The position numbers and the translations under genes are program-made. The notes beneath the pieces were generated by a model that was given only the letters and a program-made list of their open reading frames with translations, had not been told where the DNA came from and did no database searches. A stretch of DNA of 64,000 nucleotides, taken from assembly GCF_900109045.1 (NCBI RefSeq), contig NZ_FNYL01000003.1, forward strand, positions 372,001 to 436,000. The letters are read 5' to 3'. The DNA is from Dyadobacter sp. SG02. GTDB lineage: Bacteria > Bacteroidota > Bacteroidia > Cytophagales > Spirosomataceae. Numbering within the stretch: the stretch's first letter is position 1; every line of letters begins with the position of its first letter. Shown here piece after piece: positions 44,120-53,240 of the stretch.

Positions 44120-45772
44120 TTATAAAGTAACCGGGTCGCTGACCTTCACGTCGAAAGCGCCGGTCAGCACTTTTTCGTTTCTTTTAATTTGAAGGAAAAT
44201 ACGGTATTGTCCGCCTTTCGGGAATGCATAGGGGAATGAAATGCGTGTGCCGTGTTCCATGCCGGTCATACCGCCTTCGGCGACATTGTACATGCCCATT
44301 TCTTTCATGAGGAATATCTCGCGATCTACGGTCGGCATGGCTTTGAGATTGGCTAAATGCCGGTCGATGCTGTCTCGGAAAACGCCCGGTTTGGGCCATT
44401 TGGCCACATGTGCCGTATCCGAAATGCGGCTTTCGAAAGATTGCTCGGCGGCCATCGAGTAGGAGCCGCTCGGGTGCAGGTGAATGTACACCGAACCGTC
44501 GGAGCGCATAATCACCGCATGGCCGAGCATTCCCAGATAAGGTTCCGGGAAGCACGGGCTGTTGTCCGGATTGAATATTTCAAAATTGAGCTGATAAGGC
44601 TTCCCGGCTTCGAGTGCCTTGTCCGGCTTGCCTTCCCAAATGGCGTAGGAGCCGTCCTTGAAAACCGTTTTAGTACCCGGTTTCCCACAAATGACCACAT
44701 TTTCACCCATTGGAACCTTGCCCGGGGTATCGAGCGGGTCAGTAATAATGTAGGTATCGTCTTCGGATAATGCTTTTGTAATACGCGTTGCCGGTTTTGC
44801 AGGAATCACCAGCGTGTCGACGATCGTTTCCGCAAAGCCGGTGTATTGTACAATATCCGAATAAACGAGGTACTTCCCTGCCGGAAGATCGGGCAATGCG
44901 GCTTCGAATGTGAGGCTATCCTTGCGGTCGGGGTGGACGTGCGCAAATGCGTCGAGCCCCGGCGTGCGGACGAGGAATGTATGCATGATCTTCCCATGAT
45001 CGGGGATCAATGTGCTGAGCATACTTCCTTTCATCCGGTGATCCCAAGTGGTAGTGTCTATTTTTAATTGAAAAACCCGTTGGGAATCCGCTTCGATGAC
45101 GGCGGTTTTGGCTTTTAAAGGTTTATACAACCACTGTTTATATTCAGCAGCCCAGCTATCCCACCAGCTGCTTCCGCCATAGAGAATCAGCGAGCATACT
45201 ACGGTAGCGATACCCATATTGATCCAGCGCTTCTTTTTCTGTGCCGCGGTGAGGTTTTGGCCGGGTTTCAAAAGACCGTCGCTCACACTCGCACCGATGG
45301 TTGTGATCATGAGCAGGAAAAGCAGCAACCCGAGAATGCTGAGGGTAATGCCCAGTCCTTTCGGCATCTCGCGCTCGGCGGTTGATACCGCTACAATGGG
45401 GACGATCAATTCTGCGTCGCCCTGCATGCCCTGGATGCTGATCTGCGCGCTGGACGAGCCCGGTTCCATCAGCCAAACGGCTCCCTGAAACTGCCCTTTC
45501 TGCCCGGGAACCGGCGCCAGCGGATCGGAAGTAGGCGCGCCTTTGTCACCCGAGTAAAAGTAAATCGGCCGTACCGACACTTTTCGAGCCTCGCCGTATT
45601 CAATAAAAACAGAAACCTGGGCCGTTCCCGGAATTACGTCGGGAGGGGTAACGCTCACGAGCACCTTGTACGCGCCCGCCTGCGCCTGCATTTGCACGCC
45701 CGCGCTGCCCACGTGCGCATACGAGGTAGCGCTGAGCAACATTAATAGAATGAGGGAAATATATCTTTTCAT
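44120..45772 (-). CDS. Uncharacterised exported membrane protein with duplicated HxHP motifs
   Basis: A 550-aa protein: signal peptide (residues 1-19), a beta-rich domain (about 20-130), two membrane helices (about 142-162 and 185-200), then a large outward-facing part. In that part two segments share H-x4-R-x7/8-H-x-H-P (MHTFLVRTPGLDAFAHVHP near 262-280, GHAVIMRSDGSVYIHLHP near 417-433), which I take as a duplicated metal-binding-type motif; the first resembles FixH/YtkA-like and copper-associated domains. A final beta domain ends in FPKGGQYRIFLQIK. Overlaps the upstream gene by ATGA, so the two are coupled. Function unknown; metal or copper handling is a guess. Confidence 0.6.
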   Translation of the reverse strand: MKRYISLILLMLLSATSYAHVGSAGVQMQAQAGAYKVLVSVTPPDVIPGTAQVSVFIEYGEARKVSVRPIYFYSGDKGAPTSDPLAPVPGQKGQFQGAVWLMEPGSSSAQISIQGMQGDAELIVPIVAVSTAEREMPKGLGITLSILGLLLFLLMITTIGASVSDGLLKPGQNLTAAQKKKRWINMGIATVVCSLILYGGSSWWDSWAAEYKQWLYKPLKAKTAVIEADSQRVFQLKIDTTTWDHRMKGSMLSTLIPDHGKIMHTFLVRTPGLDAFAHVHPDRKDSLTFEAALPDLPAGKYLVYSDIVQYTGFAETIVDTLVIPAKPATRITKALSEDDTYIITDPLDTPGKVPMGENVVICGKPGTKTVFKDGSYAIWEGKPDKALEAGKPYQLNFEIFNPDNSPCFPEPYLGMLGHAVIMRSDGSVYIHLHPSGSYSMAAEQSFESRISDTAHVAKWPKPGVFRDSIDRHLANLKAMPTVDREIFLMKEMGMYNVAEGGMTGMEHGTRISFPYAFPKGGQYRIFLQIKRNEKVLTGAFDVKVSDPVTL

Positions 45773-46989
45773 CGTTGAATTTTGTGCATCCAGTTACCCC
45801 ACGCCAGTCCGATGCGGGTTGAGATTAATGTTGATACCAATGCAATGCCCAGGCCTTTGAGCAATTCGGGCAACTCTTCCACCATCCACGGCCCGAATTT
45901 GTAGCGGTATTCCCAGTCGGGGTCGTTCCCGAAATACCAGTAGTGGCTTCCGAAGAACCAGTTTCGTGCATAGGGTGATTCCATCAGAAATCCGCCGAAA
46001 AACCATTGCACGACAAAGAATACAACCAGAAATGCGGTGCCGAGCAGTAATGCGAGCTTCCAGTCGTTCCAATGCGCGAAGCGGTAACGCAGGATATCGA
46101 TCACAATCGCCGGGGCGATGAGCAGAAGCGGGAAATGAAAACCCTGGTAATGGGTAATGTGGTTCAGGATAGGCCCGAGTTTGGGTTCCGCCGGAAAAAG
46201 CGGGATGATCCACAGCGTGCCGAGCATTAATGCGGTGTAAACCCCCGCGACGGCGGTAACCGCCCATTTGTGCGAAACGGCCTTCCCAACGGCTATCAGC
46301 AGCAGCGGAAACGCAGCGCCCGCAAATATGTAGTAGCTCGACCGGTGCACACGCATTCTGCCCAGTTCCTCGGAAATTAATGTAAACCAAATAGTTAAAA
46401 GAAAACCGGCCGATAATGCGAACAGCCAGAAAAGTGTTTTATCCAAAGCCTTGGCCCTTTCTTCTCCGAAACTGCCCCAAAGTTTCATCTGGTTTTTTAC
46501 GGCAATCACGCTGATCATCGCGCCAAACTGGATGCCGATAATGCCGAGTATCAATACGGTATGCGGCGGGGAGAGGATCGTAACGTCCAATCCGTAGGTA
46601 TTGTGCCACCAGTCGTCGAAAGGCGCAGAAGTGAGCATGGATAGCGCCCCCCAGACGCAGAATAGCGAGCCTAGCGAACTGTAAAAGAAGCCCCAGATTT
46701 TGACGCTGGCGGCTTTTTCAATGTCATTTCCCCAGAATGTCTTTCTCAAAATCTCATAACCCGAAAACAGTCCGGCCACGACGGCGCCAAGGTAAATGAC
46801 TAAATGCGGTGGTGACAACAGCCCGTCGCGGCCGATGCTCATGTGCCAGCAAATATCCCAGATAAGCCCGGTGATCACGCAAAACGATGCGAAAACGGTT
46901 GCGTAAATGTAAACGGGGATGCCCGGACTGGCCTGCATGGTGAATGTCCGGTCGCCGGATATCGGCGGAGGAGCGATGGTGTCTTCCAT
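45769..46989 (-). CDS. Polytopic membrane protein with internal WH...D...LSPPH duplication
   Basis: A 406-aa integral membrane protein with about 9-10 helices. Two N-terminal segments share W/F-D-x(1-2)-W-H-x3-G-x-D-x(2-3)-L-S-P-P-H: residues 44-62 and 124-143. The conserved His, Asp, His and paired Pro just at a helix boundary suggest two equivalent metal- or substrate-binding sites formed by an ancient duplication. Additional His and Trp-rich segments occur near the C-terminus. The start at 46989 (MEDTIAPPP) is preferred over an ATG 16 codons upstream. Coupled with the HxHP protein. Unknown family and function. Confidence 0.6.
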   Translation of the reverse strand: MEDTIAPPPISGDRTFTMQASPGIPVYIYATVFASFCVITGLIWDICWHMSIGRDGLLSPPHLVIYLGAVVAGLFSGYEILRKTFWGNDIEKAASVKIWGFFYSSLGSLFCVWGALSMLTSAPFDDWWHNTYGLDVTILSPPHTVLILGIIGIQFGAMISVIAVKNQMKLWGSFGEERAKALDKTLFWLFALSAGFLLTIWFTLISEELGRMRVHRSSYYIFAGAAFPLLLIAVGKAVSHKWAVTAVAGVYTALMLGTLWIIPLFPAEPKLGPILNHITHYQGFHFPLLLIAPAIVIDILRYRFAHWNDWKLALLLGTAFLVVFFVVQWFFGGFLMESPYARNWFFGSHYWYFGNDPDWEYRYKFGPWMVEELPELLKGLGIALVSTLISTRIGLAWGNWMHKIQR

Positions 46990-47107
46990 AATGCGGAGAG
47001 GAAATTGAGTTATGACTGCAAATTTCGAAAAGGACAACCAGATTCCGCGCTACCCCTATGGCTATTGTGTATTTTGATCAGGCGAAGTTCGTGAACGGTC
47101 GGTTCGC

Positions 47108-47764
47108 TCAGAAAGGCCGCATGGCTTTCACGAAACGACCTTTAAAATAGGTCGAAAACAAATTGTCCTCGCGTACGCCGCGGGAGGTGGAAGCGTGGAT
47201 GAATATGATCTCGTCGCGCCCGCGAACGTCGGTAACGATGCCTGCATGCGACACGTAGCCTTCCTTACCGGCTTCGGGTACGAAAAACAACCAGTCGCCG
47301 GGCTTGATATCGGCGACGCTGCCCACTTCCTGCCCGAATTCGGATTGCTGCCATGAAATGCGGGGCACTTTCACGCCCATTTCGGAATAGACCTGGCAAA
47401 TGAGGCCGGAACAGTCGATGCCGCCTTTGTCGTTGCCGCCTGAGCGGTACGGCGTGCCGGTGTAGGTTCGGGCGATTTGAACTACCTCGGGTACATTTGC
47501 CGTATTGGCTTCGCCGGGGCGTGAGTAAGTGGTGGTGCTTCGTGCGGGCGCGGGTTTGCGGTCAGACGGTTTGCGTGCAGGGGCTTTCGCTACGGGCTTC
47601 CGCGCAGGCGGCCTCCGGCTGGGCGAGGTGCGGCCTCTTGTGGCTGTACGCGACGAGGTATTTCTTTCCGGTGTTGTACGGAACACTTCGCATGAGAATA
47701 GTAACGTAGAGATCAGGAGCGTGAAAATCGTGCAGGAAAGGGATTGGGAAAGGTACTTCTTCAT
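47108..47764 (-). CDS. C40 (NlpC/P60) peptidase lipoprotein
   Basis: A 218-aa lipoprotein (lipobox LLFSC, Cys near residue 25) with a long Arg/Pro/Ala-rich linker (about 30-90) followed by an NlpC/P60 domain. The catalytic Cys is in GIDCSGLICQVY near residue 117, His in YVSHAGIV near 171 and a further His in FIHAST near 191. It should cut peptide stems of peptidoglycan in the periplasm. The basic linker may bind or cross the cell wall. Confidence 0.88.
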   Translation of the reverse strand: MKKYLSQSLSCTIFTLLISTLLFSCEVFRTTPERNTSSRTATRGRTSPSRRPPARKPVAKAPARKPSDRKPAPARSTTTYSRPGEANTANVPEVVQIARTYTGTPYRSGGNDKGGIDCSGLICQVYSEMGVKVPRISWQQSEFGQEVGSVADIKPGDWLFFVPEAGKEGYVSHAGIVTDVRGRDEIIFIHASTSRGVREDNLFSTYFKGRFVKAMRPF

Positions 47765-47846
47765 GCGTAAGCGGAATTGGCCTGATTACTTTTTCAAACA
47801 ACTTACTATTTTAACTGCAATCGGGCCTGAAAAATTGTGACAAATA

Positions 47847-47877
47847 TTGTGAGGCCCCGGCTTTGTAAGTAGCTTTG
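47847..47877 (+). promoter_or_regulatory. Predicted promoter of the FAH-family gene (TTG-N20-TAGCTTTG)
   Basis: TTG (47847-47849) is followed after 20 bp by TAGCTTTG (47870-47877), a full match to the Bacteroidota primary promoter. Start would be near 47884, about 35 nt before the ATG at 47919. Confidence 0.6.
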
Positions 47878-47918
47878 TCCCTGACGTTCATTCCTTTTAA
47901 ATTAGCATTTGATCCCTG

Positions 47919-48530
47919 ATGAAAATTATTTGTGTAGGCCGGAATTACGCAGAGCATATCGCCGAATTGAACAACCAGACACCCGATTCCCCTGTTATAT
48001 TCCTGAAACCTGAAACCGCACAGATCCGCCTCGGAGATGATTTTTATTACCCCGATTTCTCCAAAGACGTTCATTACGAAGTAGAACTCGTAGTGAAGAT
48101 CGATAAGGTGGGAAAGAATATCGAGGAAAAATTCGCGCACAAATATTATAGTGAAATAGGGATCGGAATCGATTTCACGGCCCGTGATCTGCAATCGGAG
48201 CTGAAAGCGAAAGGGCTTCCCTGGGAGCTCGCGAAGGCATTCAACGGTTCGGCGCCGGTTTCGGAATTTGTGCCGGTTGCGGATTTTGCGGATGTTCAGG
48301 ATATTAATTTTAGTCTGGACGTCAATGGCGAGACGCGGCAGAACGGGAACTCGTCGCTGATGATCTACCGCATCGACTACCTGATCTCCTTTGTTTCCAA
48401 ATATTTTATGCTCAAAAAAGGCGACCTCATCTTCACGGGAACGCCTAAGGGCGTGGGTCCGGTGAAAATCGGCGACAAGCTGACGGCCTCGATCGAAGGC
48501 AAGAAGATGCTCGAACTGTTCGTTAAGTAA
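47919..48530 (+). CDS. Fumarylacetoacetate hydrolase family protein
   Basis: A 203-aa protein of the FAH superfamily (short form, like bacterial acylpyruvate hydrolases or oxaloacetate tautomerases). Metal ligands Glu in YEVELVVKI near residue 56 and the Asp of GIGIDFTARDLQ near 87 are visible, and the FTGTPKGVGPVKIGD segment near residue 175 is diagnostic. It is the first gene of a set that continues with an M23 peptidase and Bcp. Substrate is unknown. Confidence 0.88.
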   Translation: MKIICVGRNYAEHIAELNNQTPDSPVIFLKPETAQIRLGDDFYYPDFSKDVHYEVELVVKIDKVGKNIEEKFAHKYYSEIGIGIDFTARDLQSELKAKGLPWELAKAFNGSAPVSEFVPVADFADVQDINFSLDVNGETRQNGNSSLMIYRIDYLISFVSKYFMLKKGDLIFTGTPKGVGPVKIGDKLTASIEGKKMLELFVK

Positions 48531-48583
48531 ACCGTACTCTTCATATCACCCCGTCGGTGTGCCGACAATTCATACACTTTTTC

Positions 48584-50542
48584 ATGCGTCATTATTTTCG
48601 GGCATTTGTCCGTTCCGGGCTGTTTGTATTGGGTTTGGCAGGTGTTGTACAGGAATCTTTCGCCCAAAAACAATCGTATCCAAAAGGTTACTATCAGTTT
48701 CCGATCCGTCCGGGTTTGCCCAATTCGCTGGCGGGCGGGCTGGGCGATTTGCGCAGCAACCACTTTCACGCGGGCCTGGACATCCGTACCCAGCAGCGCG
48801 AGGGCCTGCCTGTGTACGCAGCGGCGGAAGGTTACGTGTACAAAGTGGCTGTTCAGCGCACGGGTTACGGTAATGTGATCTATTTGCGGCACCCGAACGG
48901 GCAAACCACGGTGTATGGCCATTTGCTCAAATTCGGCGATCCGTTAGCGACCTGGGTGCGGCAGGAGCAATATAAAAAGCAGACATTCGAGATCGACCTT
49001 TTTCCCGAGTCGGGCCAGTTTCCATTCAAAAAGGGCGAGGTAATCGCATTGTCGGGTAACACAGGCGGTTCGGCCGGGCCGCATTTGCATTTCGAAGTGC
49101 GGGATTCGAAGGATAATTACCTTAACCCGTTGTATTTCGGCTTTGACGAAATCAAGGATGTTACGCCTCCGAAATTCGTTAATCTCGCCATCAGGCCGAT
49201 GGACATTAACGGCAGGGTGAACGGGCAGTTCGATCGTCGGGTTTACACACCGGTAAAACTAAAAGATGGTTCCTGGCGTTTGTCCGAGCCGGTTTCGGCA
49301 ACAGGCATTGTCGGCCTGGATCTCATAGCATTTGACCAGATGACAGGCACCGGCTTCCGTTATGGTTTGCAATGCATTGAAATTAAAATGGACGGGCAGG
49401 AAGTATTTTCCTACAATATTGAAGTGTTTCCAAATGCCTCTACCCGTGACTACAACAACCTCATCGACTATGAAACCGAGCAGGCGACCGGTCAGCGTTT
49501 CCTGAAATGCTATGTTCCGGACGGGAATCAATTCAATTTATACAAAACCAATGCGATTAATGGCAAACTGAATATTGCTGACACATTGAGCCACGAGGTG
49601 AAAGTCCGCATTTCGGATTCCTATGAAAACTTCTCCGAGCTGATATTCACGGTCAAAGGCGAGCCACAGAACCCGCCGTTGCCGGTTTACAATACCGAAG
49701 TAAATCCGGAATATGTGCAAACTGAAATCAGGGAGAACACATTGGTCGTGAAAGCGAAATACTACCGGAGCCAGGAGCCTTTCGCAACATTCTATATTAA
49801 AGGAAAAGAGGAGAAGAAAGTCCCTAACCTGTACGCAGGCGAATCGGCGGTTTTCCTGACTGATTTGCGGAAAGAAATGCCGGATTCCGTGAAAGTGGGT
49901 ACGACGACGGTGAAGACATTTCTGCGCAGTGAGGTACTGCCGGGGATCGCGTCGTCATTCAAAGAGCCAAAATGGTCGGTGGATTTTGATAATACCAGCT
50001 TGTTTGATACGCTCTTTTTAATGGGCCAGCGTAATTTCAATGCATTGACTATCAACAATCGGGGCACTGCATTGAACGACTACATTCATGTGACATTCAC
50101 GCCCGAAAAAGTGCCGGAAGACAAGTCGCATACTTACATGTACCGTTACCTGAACGGCGACTATCGTTTTCTGGGCGGTAAATGGGATGGTGACCTGATC
50201 CGTTTCGATACGCGCGAGCTGGGTACGTTCGTGATCCAGCAAGATACCGTGCCGCCGCGCGTGCGGCTGGTCGAGCATAGCAAGAAGAGCATCCGGGGCT
50301 ATATCGGCGATGGCTTGTCGGGGATAGCCAATTTTAAAGCACTCGTAAACGGGGAGTGGGTGCTACTGAATTATGACTTTAAAAAGGGCTATATCTGGTC
50401 GGAAAAACTTGATGAAAACCAGGTTTTTGATGGCGAACTCGAGTTGGAGGTAACAGATAGGGCGGGAAATAGTACTATCTTGCGAACAGAATTGGTAGAC
50501 CTGGTTGTTAAACCTAAAAAAACCAGAAAACGCAGGAGATAG
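48584..50542 (+). CDS. M23-family peptidoglycan metallopeptidase
   Basis: A 652-aa exported protein with a signal peptide ending in SFA. An M23 (LytM) domain follows directly (about residues 30-190) with the zinc ligands of NHFHAGLDIRT (H-x3-D) and GPHLHFEV (HxH) intact, so activity is expected. The remaining 460 residues are beta-rich and Ig-like with no recognised enzyme, probably for substrate or partner binding. The ATG at 48584 suits the signal peptide better than an upstream GTG at 48557. bcp follows after 3 bp, so they are cotranscribed. Confidence 0.85.
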   Translation: MRHYFRAFVRSGLFVLGLAGVVQESFAQKQSYPKGYYQFPIRPGLPNSLAGGLGDLRSNHFHAGLDIRTQQREGLPVYAAAEGYVYKVAVQRTGYGNVIYLRHPNGQTTVYGHLLKFGDPLATWVRQEQYKKQTFEIDLFPESGQFPFKKGEVIALSGNTGGSAGPHLHFEVRDSKDNYLNPLYFGFDEIKDVTPPKFVNLAIRPMDINGRVNGQFDRRVYTPVKLKDGSWRLSEPVSATGIVGLDLIAFDQMTGTGFRYGLQCIEIKMDGQEVFSYNIEVFPNASTRDYNNLIDYETEQATGQRFLKCYVPDGNQFNLYKTNAINGKLNIADTLSHEVKVRISDSYENFSELIFTVKGEPQNPPLPVYNTEVNPEYVQTEIRENTLVVKAKYYRSQEPFATFYIKGKEEKKVPNLYAGESAVFLTDLRKEMPDSVKVGTTTVKTFLRSEVLPGIASSFKEPKWSVDFDNTSLFDTLFLMGQRNFNALTINNRGTALNDYIHVTFTPEKVPEDKSHTYMYRYLNGDYRFLGGKWDGDLIRFDTRELGTFVIQQDTVPPRVRLVEHSKKSIRGYIGDGLSGIANFKALVNGEWVLLNYDFKKGYIWSEKLDENQVFDGELELEVTDRAGNSTILRTELVDLVVKPKKTRKRRR

Positions 50543-50545
50543 ATT

Positions 50546-51004
50546 ATGGGACTACAAGTGGGTGACCCCGCACCAAAATTTTCAGTAAAAGACCAGGATG
50601 GAAACGAAGTAAAACTGTCGGATTTGAAAGGAGAAAAAGTCGTTTTGTACTTTTATCCCAAAGATAATACGCCTACCTGTACCAATCAGGCCTGCAATAT
50701 CCGGGACAACTACGGAGCGCTCCTGAAAAAGGGTTATAAAGTGTTCGGAGTGAGCCCCGACAGCGAAAAATCGCATCAGAGATTTATCAAAAAACATGGC
50801 CTCCCATTCCCCCTTCTGGCTGATACGGAGCACAAAATGATTGAGGCTTACGGCGTTTGGGGAGAAAAAACAACTTTTGGACGGACCTACATGGGTGTAC
50901 TCCGCACAACTTTCGTCATCAACAAAAAAGGGATCATTGAGGAGATCATTTCCAAAGTGGAATCGTCGAAACACACTGATCAAATTCTTGGAAAAACTGA
51001 ATAA
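50546..51004 (+). CDS. bcp: Thioredoxin-dependent thiol peroxidase (Bcp/PrxQ)
   Basis: A 152-aa peroxiredoxin of the Bcp/PrxQ group that reduces peroxides using thioredoxin. The peroxidatic Cys is in DNTPTCTNQACNIRD (near residue 45, with a second Cys five residues later as in atypical 2-Cys PrxQ enzymes), and TFVINKKGIIE near 122 is typical. Translated right after the M23 gene. Confidence 0.93.
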   Translation: MGLQVGDPAPKFSVKDQDGNEVKLSDLKGEKVVLYFYPKDNTPTCTNQACNIRDNYGALLKKGYKVFGVSPDSEKSHQRFIKKHGLPFPLLADTEHKMIEAYGVWGEKTTFGRTYMGVLRTTFVINKKGIIEEIISKVESSKHTDQILGKTE

Positions 51005-51110
51005 TAATCAGTCATTTTAACATTCCGAATAGCAGGACATTTACGCCGCCTAAATCGTTCTGAGCTTCGGATAAACCGATTAAGGACAGTCCAATAGAAA
51101 ATAAATAAAA

Positions 51111-51968
51111 ATGGAAATTGAACAATTAGAAAAAGTAGCATCCCAGGTTCGCAGGGACATCGTACGAATGGTACATGGTTGTCAGTCGGGTCACCCTGGC
51201 GGGTCGCTGGGTTGCACCGAATTGTTGGTAGCATTGTACTTTGAGCGCATGAAGCTTAAAGAGAATGACGGCAAGGTCGTATTCGATATGAATGGCAAGG
51301 ACGAAGACCTTTTCTTCCTTTCGAACGGTCATATTTCCCCGGTTTGGTACAGCGTATTGGCACGCAAGGGCTATTTTCCTGTATCTGAGCTGGCTACTTT
51401 CCGCAAGCTGAATTCACGTCTGCAAGGGCATCCCACCACGCACGAGCACCTCGAAGGTATCCGCATCGCGTCAGGCTCACTGGGCCAGGGATTGTCGGTA
51501 GCATTGGGCGCGGCAACGGCTAAGAAACTGAACAATGACAAAGGAACGGTATATGTACTGATGGGCGACGGCGAGCAGCAGGAAGGCCAGGTTTGGGAAG
51601 CCGCTACTTTCGCACCGCACCACCAGGTGGATAACCTGATTGCATTTATTGACCTTAACGGCCAGCAAATCGATGGCCCGACTGTCAAGGTAATGAACAA
51701 CCGCGACCTGGGTGCCAAATATGAAGCATTCGGATGGGAAGTAATCTCTATCGAAGAAGGAAACGACATGGCGGCAGTGCTGAAAGGCCTGTATGAAGCG
51801 AAAGGCCGTCTGGGACATGGCAGACCGATCATGGTATTGCTCCACACCGGCATGGGCTACGGCGTCGACTTCATGATGGGCAGCCACAAATGGCACGGTG
51901 TAGCGCCAAACGACGAGCAATTGGCGGCGGCACTGGCTCAGCTTGACGAAACTTTGGGAGATTATTAA
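51111..51968 (+). CDS. Transketolase, N-terminal (TPP-binding) subunit
   Basis: A 285-aa protein corresponding to the N-terminal third of transketolase. The thiamine pyrophosphate motif GDGEQQEGQVWEAATFAPHHQVDNLIAFIDLN near residue 145, and HPGGSLGCTELLVALY near 29, are typical. It must combine with the subunit encoded 50 bp downstream to form the enzyme of the pentose phosphate pathway. Split transketolases of this kind are common in Bacteroidota and Archaea. Confidence 0.93.
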   Translation: MEIEQLEKVASQVRRDIVRMVHGCQSGHPGGSLGCTELLVALYFERMKLKENDGKVVFDMNGKDEDLFFLSNGHISPVWYSVLARKGYFPVSELATFRKLNSRLQGHPTTHEHLEGIRIASGSLGQGLSVALGAATAKKLNNDKGTVYVLMGDGEQQEGQVWEAATFAPHHQVDNLIAFIDLNGQQIDGPTVKVMNNRDLGAKYEAFGWEVISIEEGNDMAAVLKGLYEAKGRLGHGRPIMVLLHTGMGYGVDFMMGSHKWHGVAPNDEQLAAALAQLDETLGDY

Positions 51969-52018
51969 TATCCGGACCAGCGCAGTAATGCGCGGTTTCA
52001 TAAACAGACATATTCAAA

Positions 52019-52972
52019 ATGAAAAAATACACCTTCACTGAGAAGAAAGATACGCGTTCGGGCTTCGGTGCCGGAATGCACGTGCTGGGTCAACAAAATC
52101 CCAACGTCGTAGCGCTTTGCGCCGACCTCGTTGGTTCTTTGAAACTCGAACCGTTCATCAAAGAGAACCCTGAGCGTTTTATCCAATGCGGTATTTCCGA
52201 GGCTAATATGATCGGTGTTTCGGCCGGTTTGACCATCGGAGGTAAAATTCCTTTCGCTACTACTTTCGCGAACTTCGCAACTGGCCGTGTTTACGATCAG
52301 ATCCGTCAGAGCGTAGCATATTCTAACAAAAACGTGAAAATCTGTGCTTCACACGCAGGTCTTACATTGGGAGAGGACGGTGCTACCCATCAGATCCTGG
52401 AAGATATCGGTATGATGAAAATGCTTCCGGGCATGACGGTTATCAACCCTTGCGATTACAACCAAACCAAGGCTGCCACCATCGCCATTGCTGATTACGA
52501 TGGACCGGTTTACCTGCGTTTCGGTCGTCCGGTGATTCCTATTTTCACCGATCCGGATCAGAAGTTTGAAATTGGAAAAGCATGGATGGTCAACGAAGGT
52601 ACGGACGTAAGTATCATCGCTACCGGTCACATGGTATGGGAAGCGATCCAGGCAGGCGAAATCCTCGAAGCGGAGGGTATCAATGCCGAGATCATCAATA
52701 TCCACACCATTAAGCCACTCGACGAGGAAGCGATCCTGAAATCTGTTGAAAAAACAGGTTGCGTGGTAACAGCCGAAGAGCACAACCGCATTGGTGGCCT
52801 AGGCGACAGCGTTGCGCAGGTTTTGGTTAAAAACAAGCTAGTTCCGCAGGAATATGTGGCAGTGAACGACAGCTTCGGAGAAAGCGGCACGCCTGCACAG
52901 CTCCTTGAAAAATACGGTCTGGATGCGAAGCATATCGTAGAAGCCGCAAAACGCGCCATCGCAAGAAAATAA
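52019..52972 (+). CDS. Transketolase, C-terminal subunit
   Basis: A 317-aa protein covering the pyrimidine-binding and C-terminal domains of transketolase. The start TRSGFGAGMHVLGQQNPNVV and the SEANMIGVSAGL segment (near 60) with the catalytic Glu are typical, as is the ITAEEHNRIGGLGDSVAQVL region near 260. It completes the enzyme with the upstream subunit. Followed by a pair of palindromes and a terminator. Confidence 0.93.
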   Translation: MKKYTFTEKKDTRSGFGAGMHVLGQQNPNVVALCADLVGSLKLEPFIKENPERFIQCGISEANMIGVSAGLTIGGKIPFATTFANFATGRVYDQIRQSVAYSNKNVKICASHAGLTLGEDGATHQILEDIGMMKMLPGMTVINPCDYNQTKAATIAIADYDGPVYLRFGRPVIPIFTDPDQKFEIGKAWMVNEGTDVSIIATGHMVWEAIQAGEILEAEGINAEIINIHTIKPLDEEAILKSVEKTGCVVTAEEHNRIGGLGDSVAQVLVKNKLVPQEYVAVNDSFGESGTPAQLLEKYGLDAKHIVEAAKRAIARK

Positions 52973-52989
52973 TCTTGCCCATCCCCTTA

Positions 52990-53071
52990 CCGTCGACTTA
53001 AGTCGACGGAATTGGACTAAGGAGCGTCTTGCGTACCAGATTTTTTCCCTACCGCCGACTTGAGTCGACGG
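52990..53071. repeat. Two copies of a 20-bp palindrome with a shared flank
   Basis: Copy 1 (52990-53009) is CCGTCGACTTAAGTCGACGG, a perfect palindrome; copy 2 (53052-53071) is the near-palindromic CCGCCGACTTGAGTCGACGG. Both are preceded by A and followed by AATTGGAC, so a 30-bp direct repeat offset by 62 bp is present. It could be a REP-like element, a protein-binding site or a double hairpin at the end of the transketolase transcript. Confidence 0.8.
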
Positions 53072-53078
53072 AATTGGA

Positions 53079-53125
53079 CCCAGCCTTTTGCAAAACCTGT
53101 TTTTTGCTCGGGCTGGGCTCTTTTT
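53079..53125 (+). terminator. Transketolase operon terminator
   Basis: CCCAGCC (53079-53085) pairs with GGCTGGG (53111-53117) across a 25-nt loop, followed by TTTTTATTT. It directly follows the second palindrome. Confidence 0.6.
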
Positions 53126-53240
53126 ATTTGCCCTGAACCAAAAAATAAACTATTATTGACCGCCGTTGACTTCCGGCTCTGGTACAATTATTGGTCACGC
53201 GGATTTCCCTTTAAAAAACGATCGGGTTAATACTGATTAA

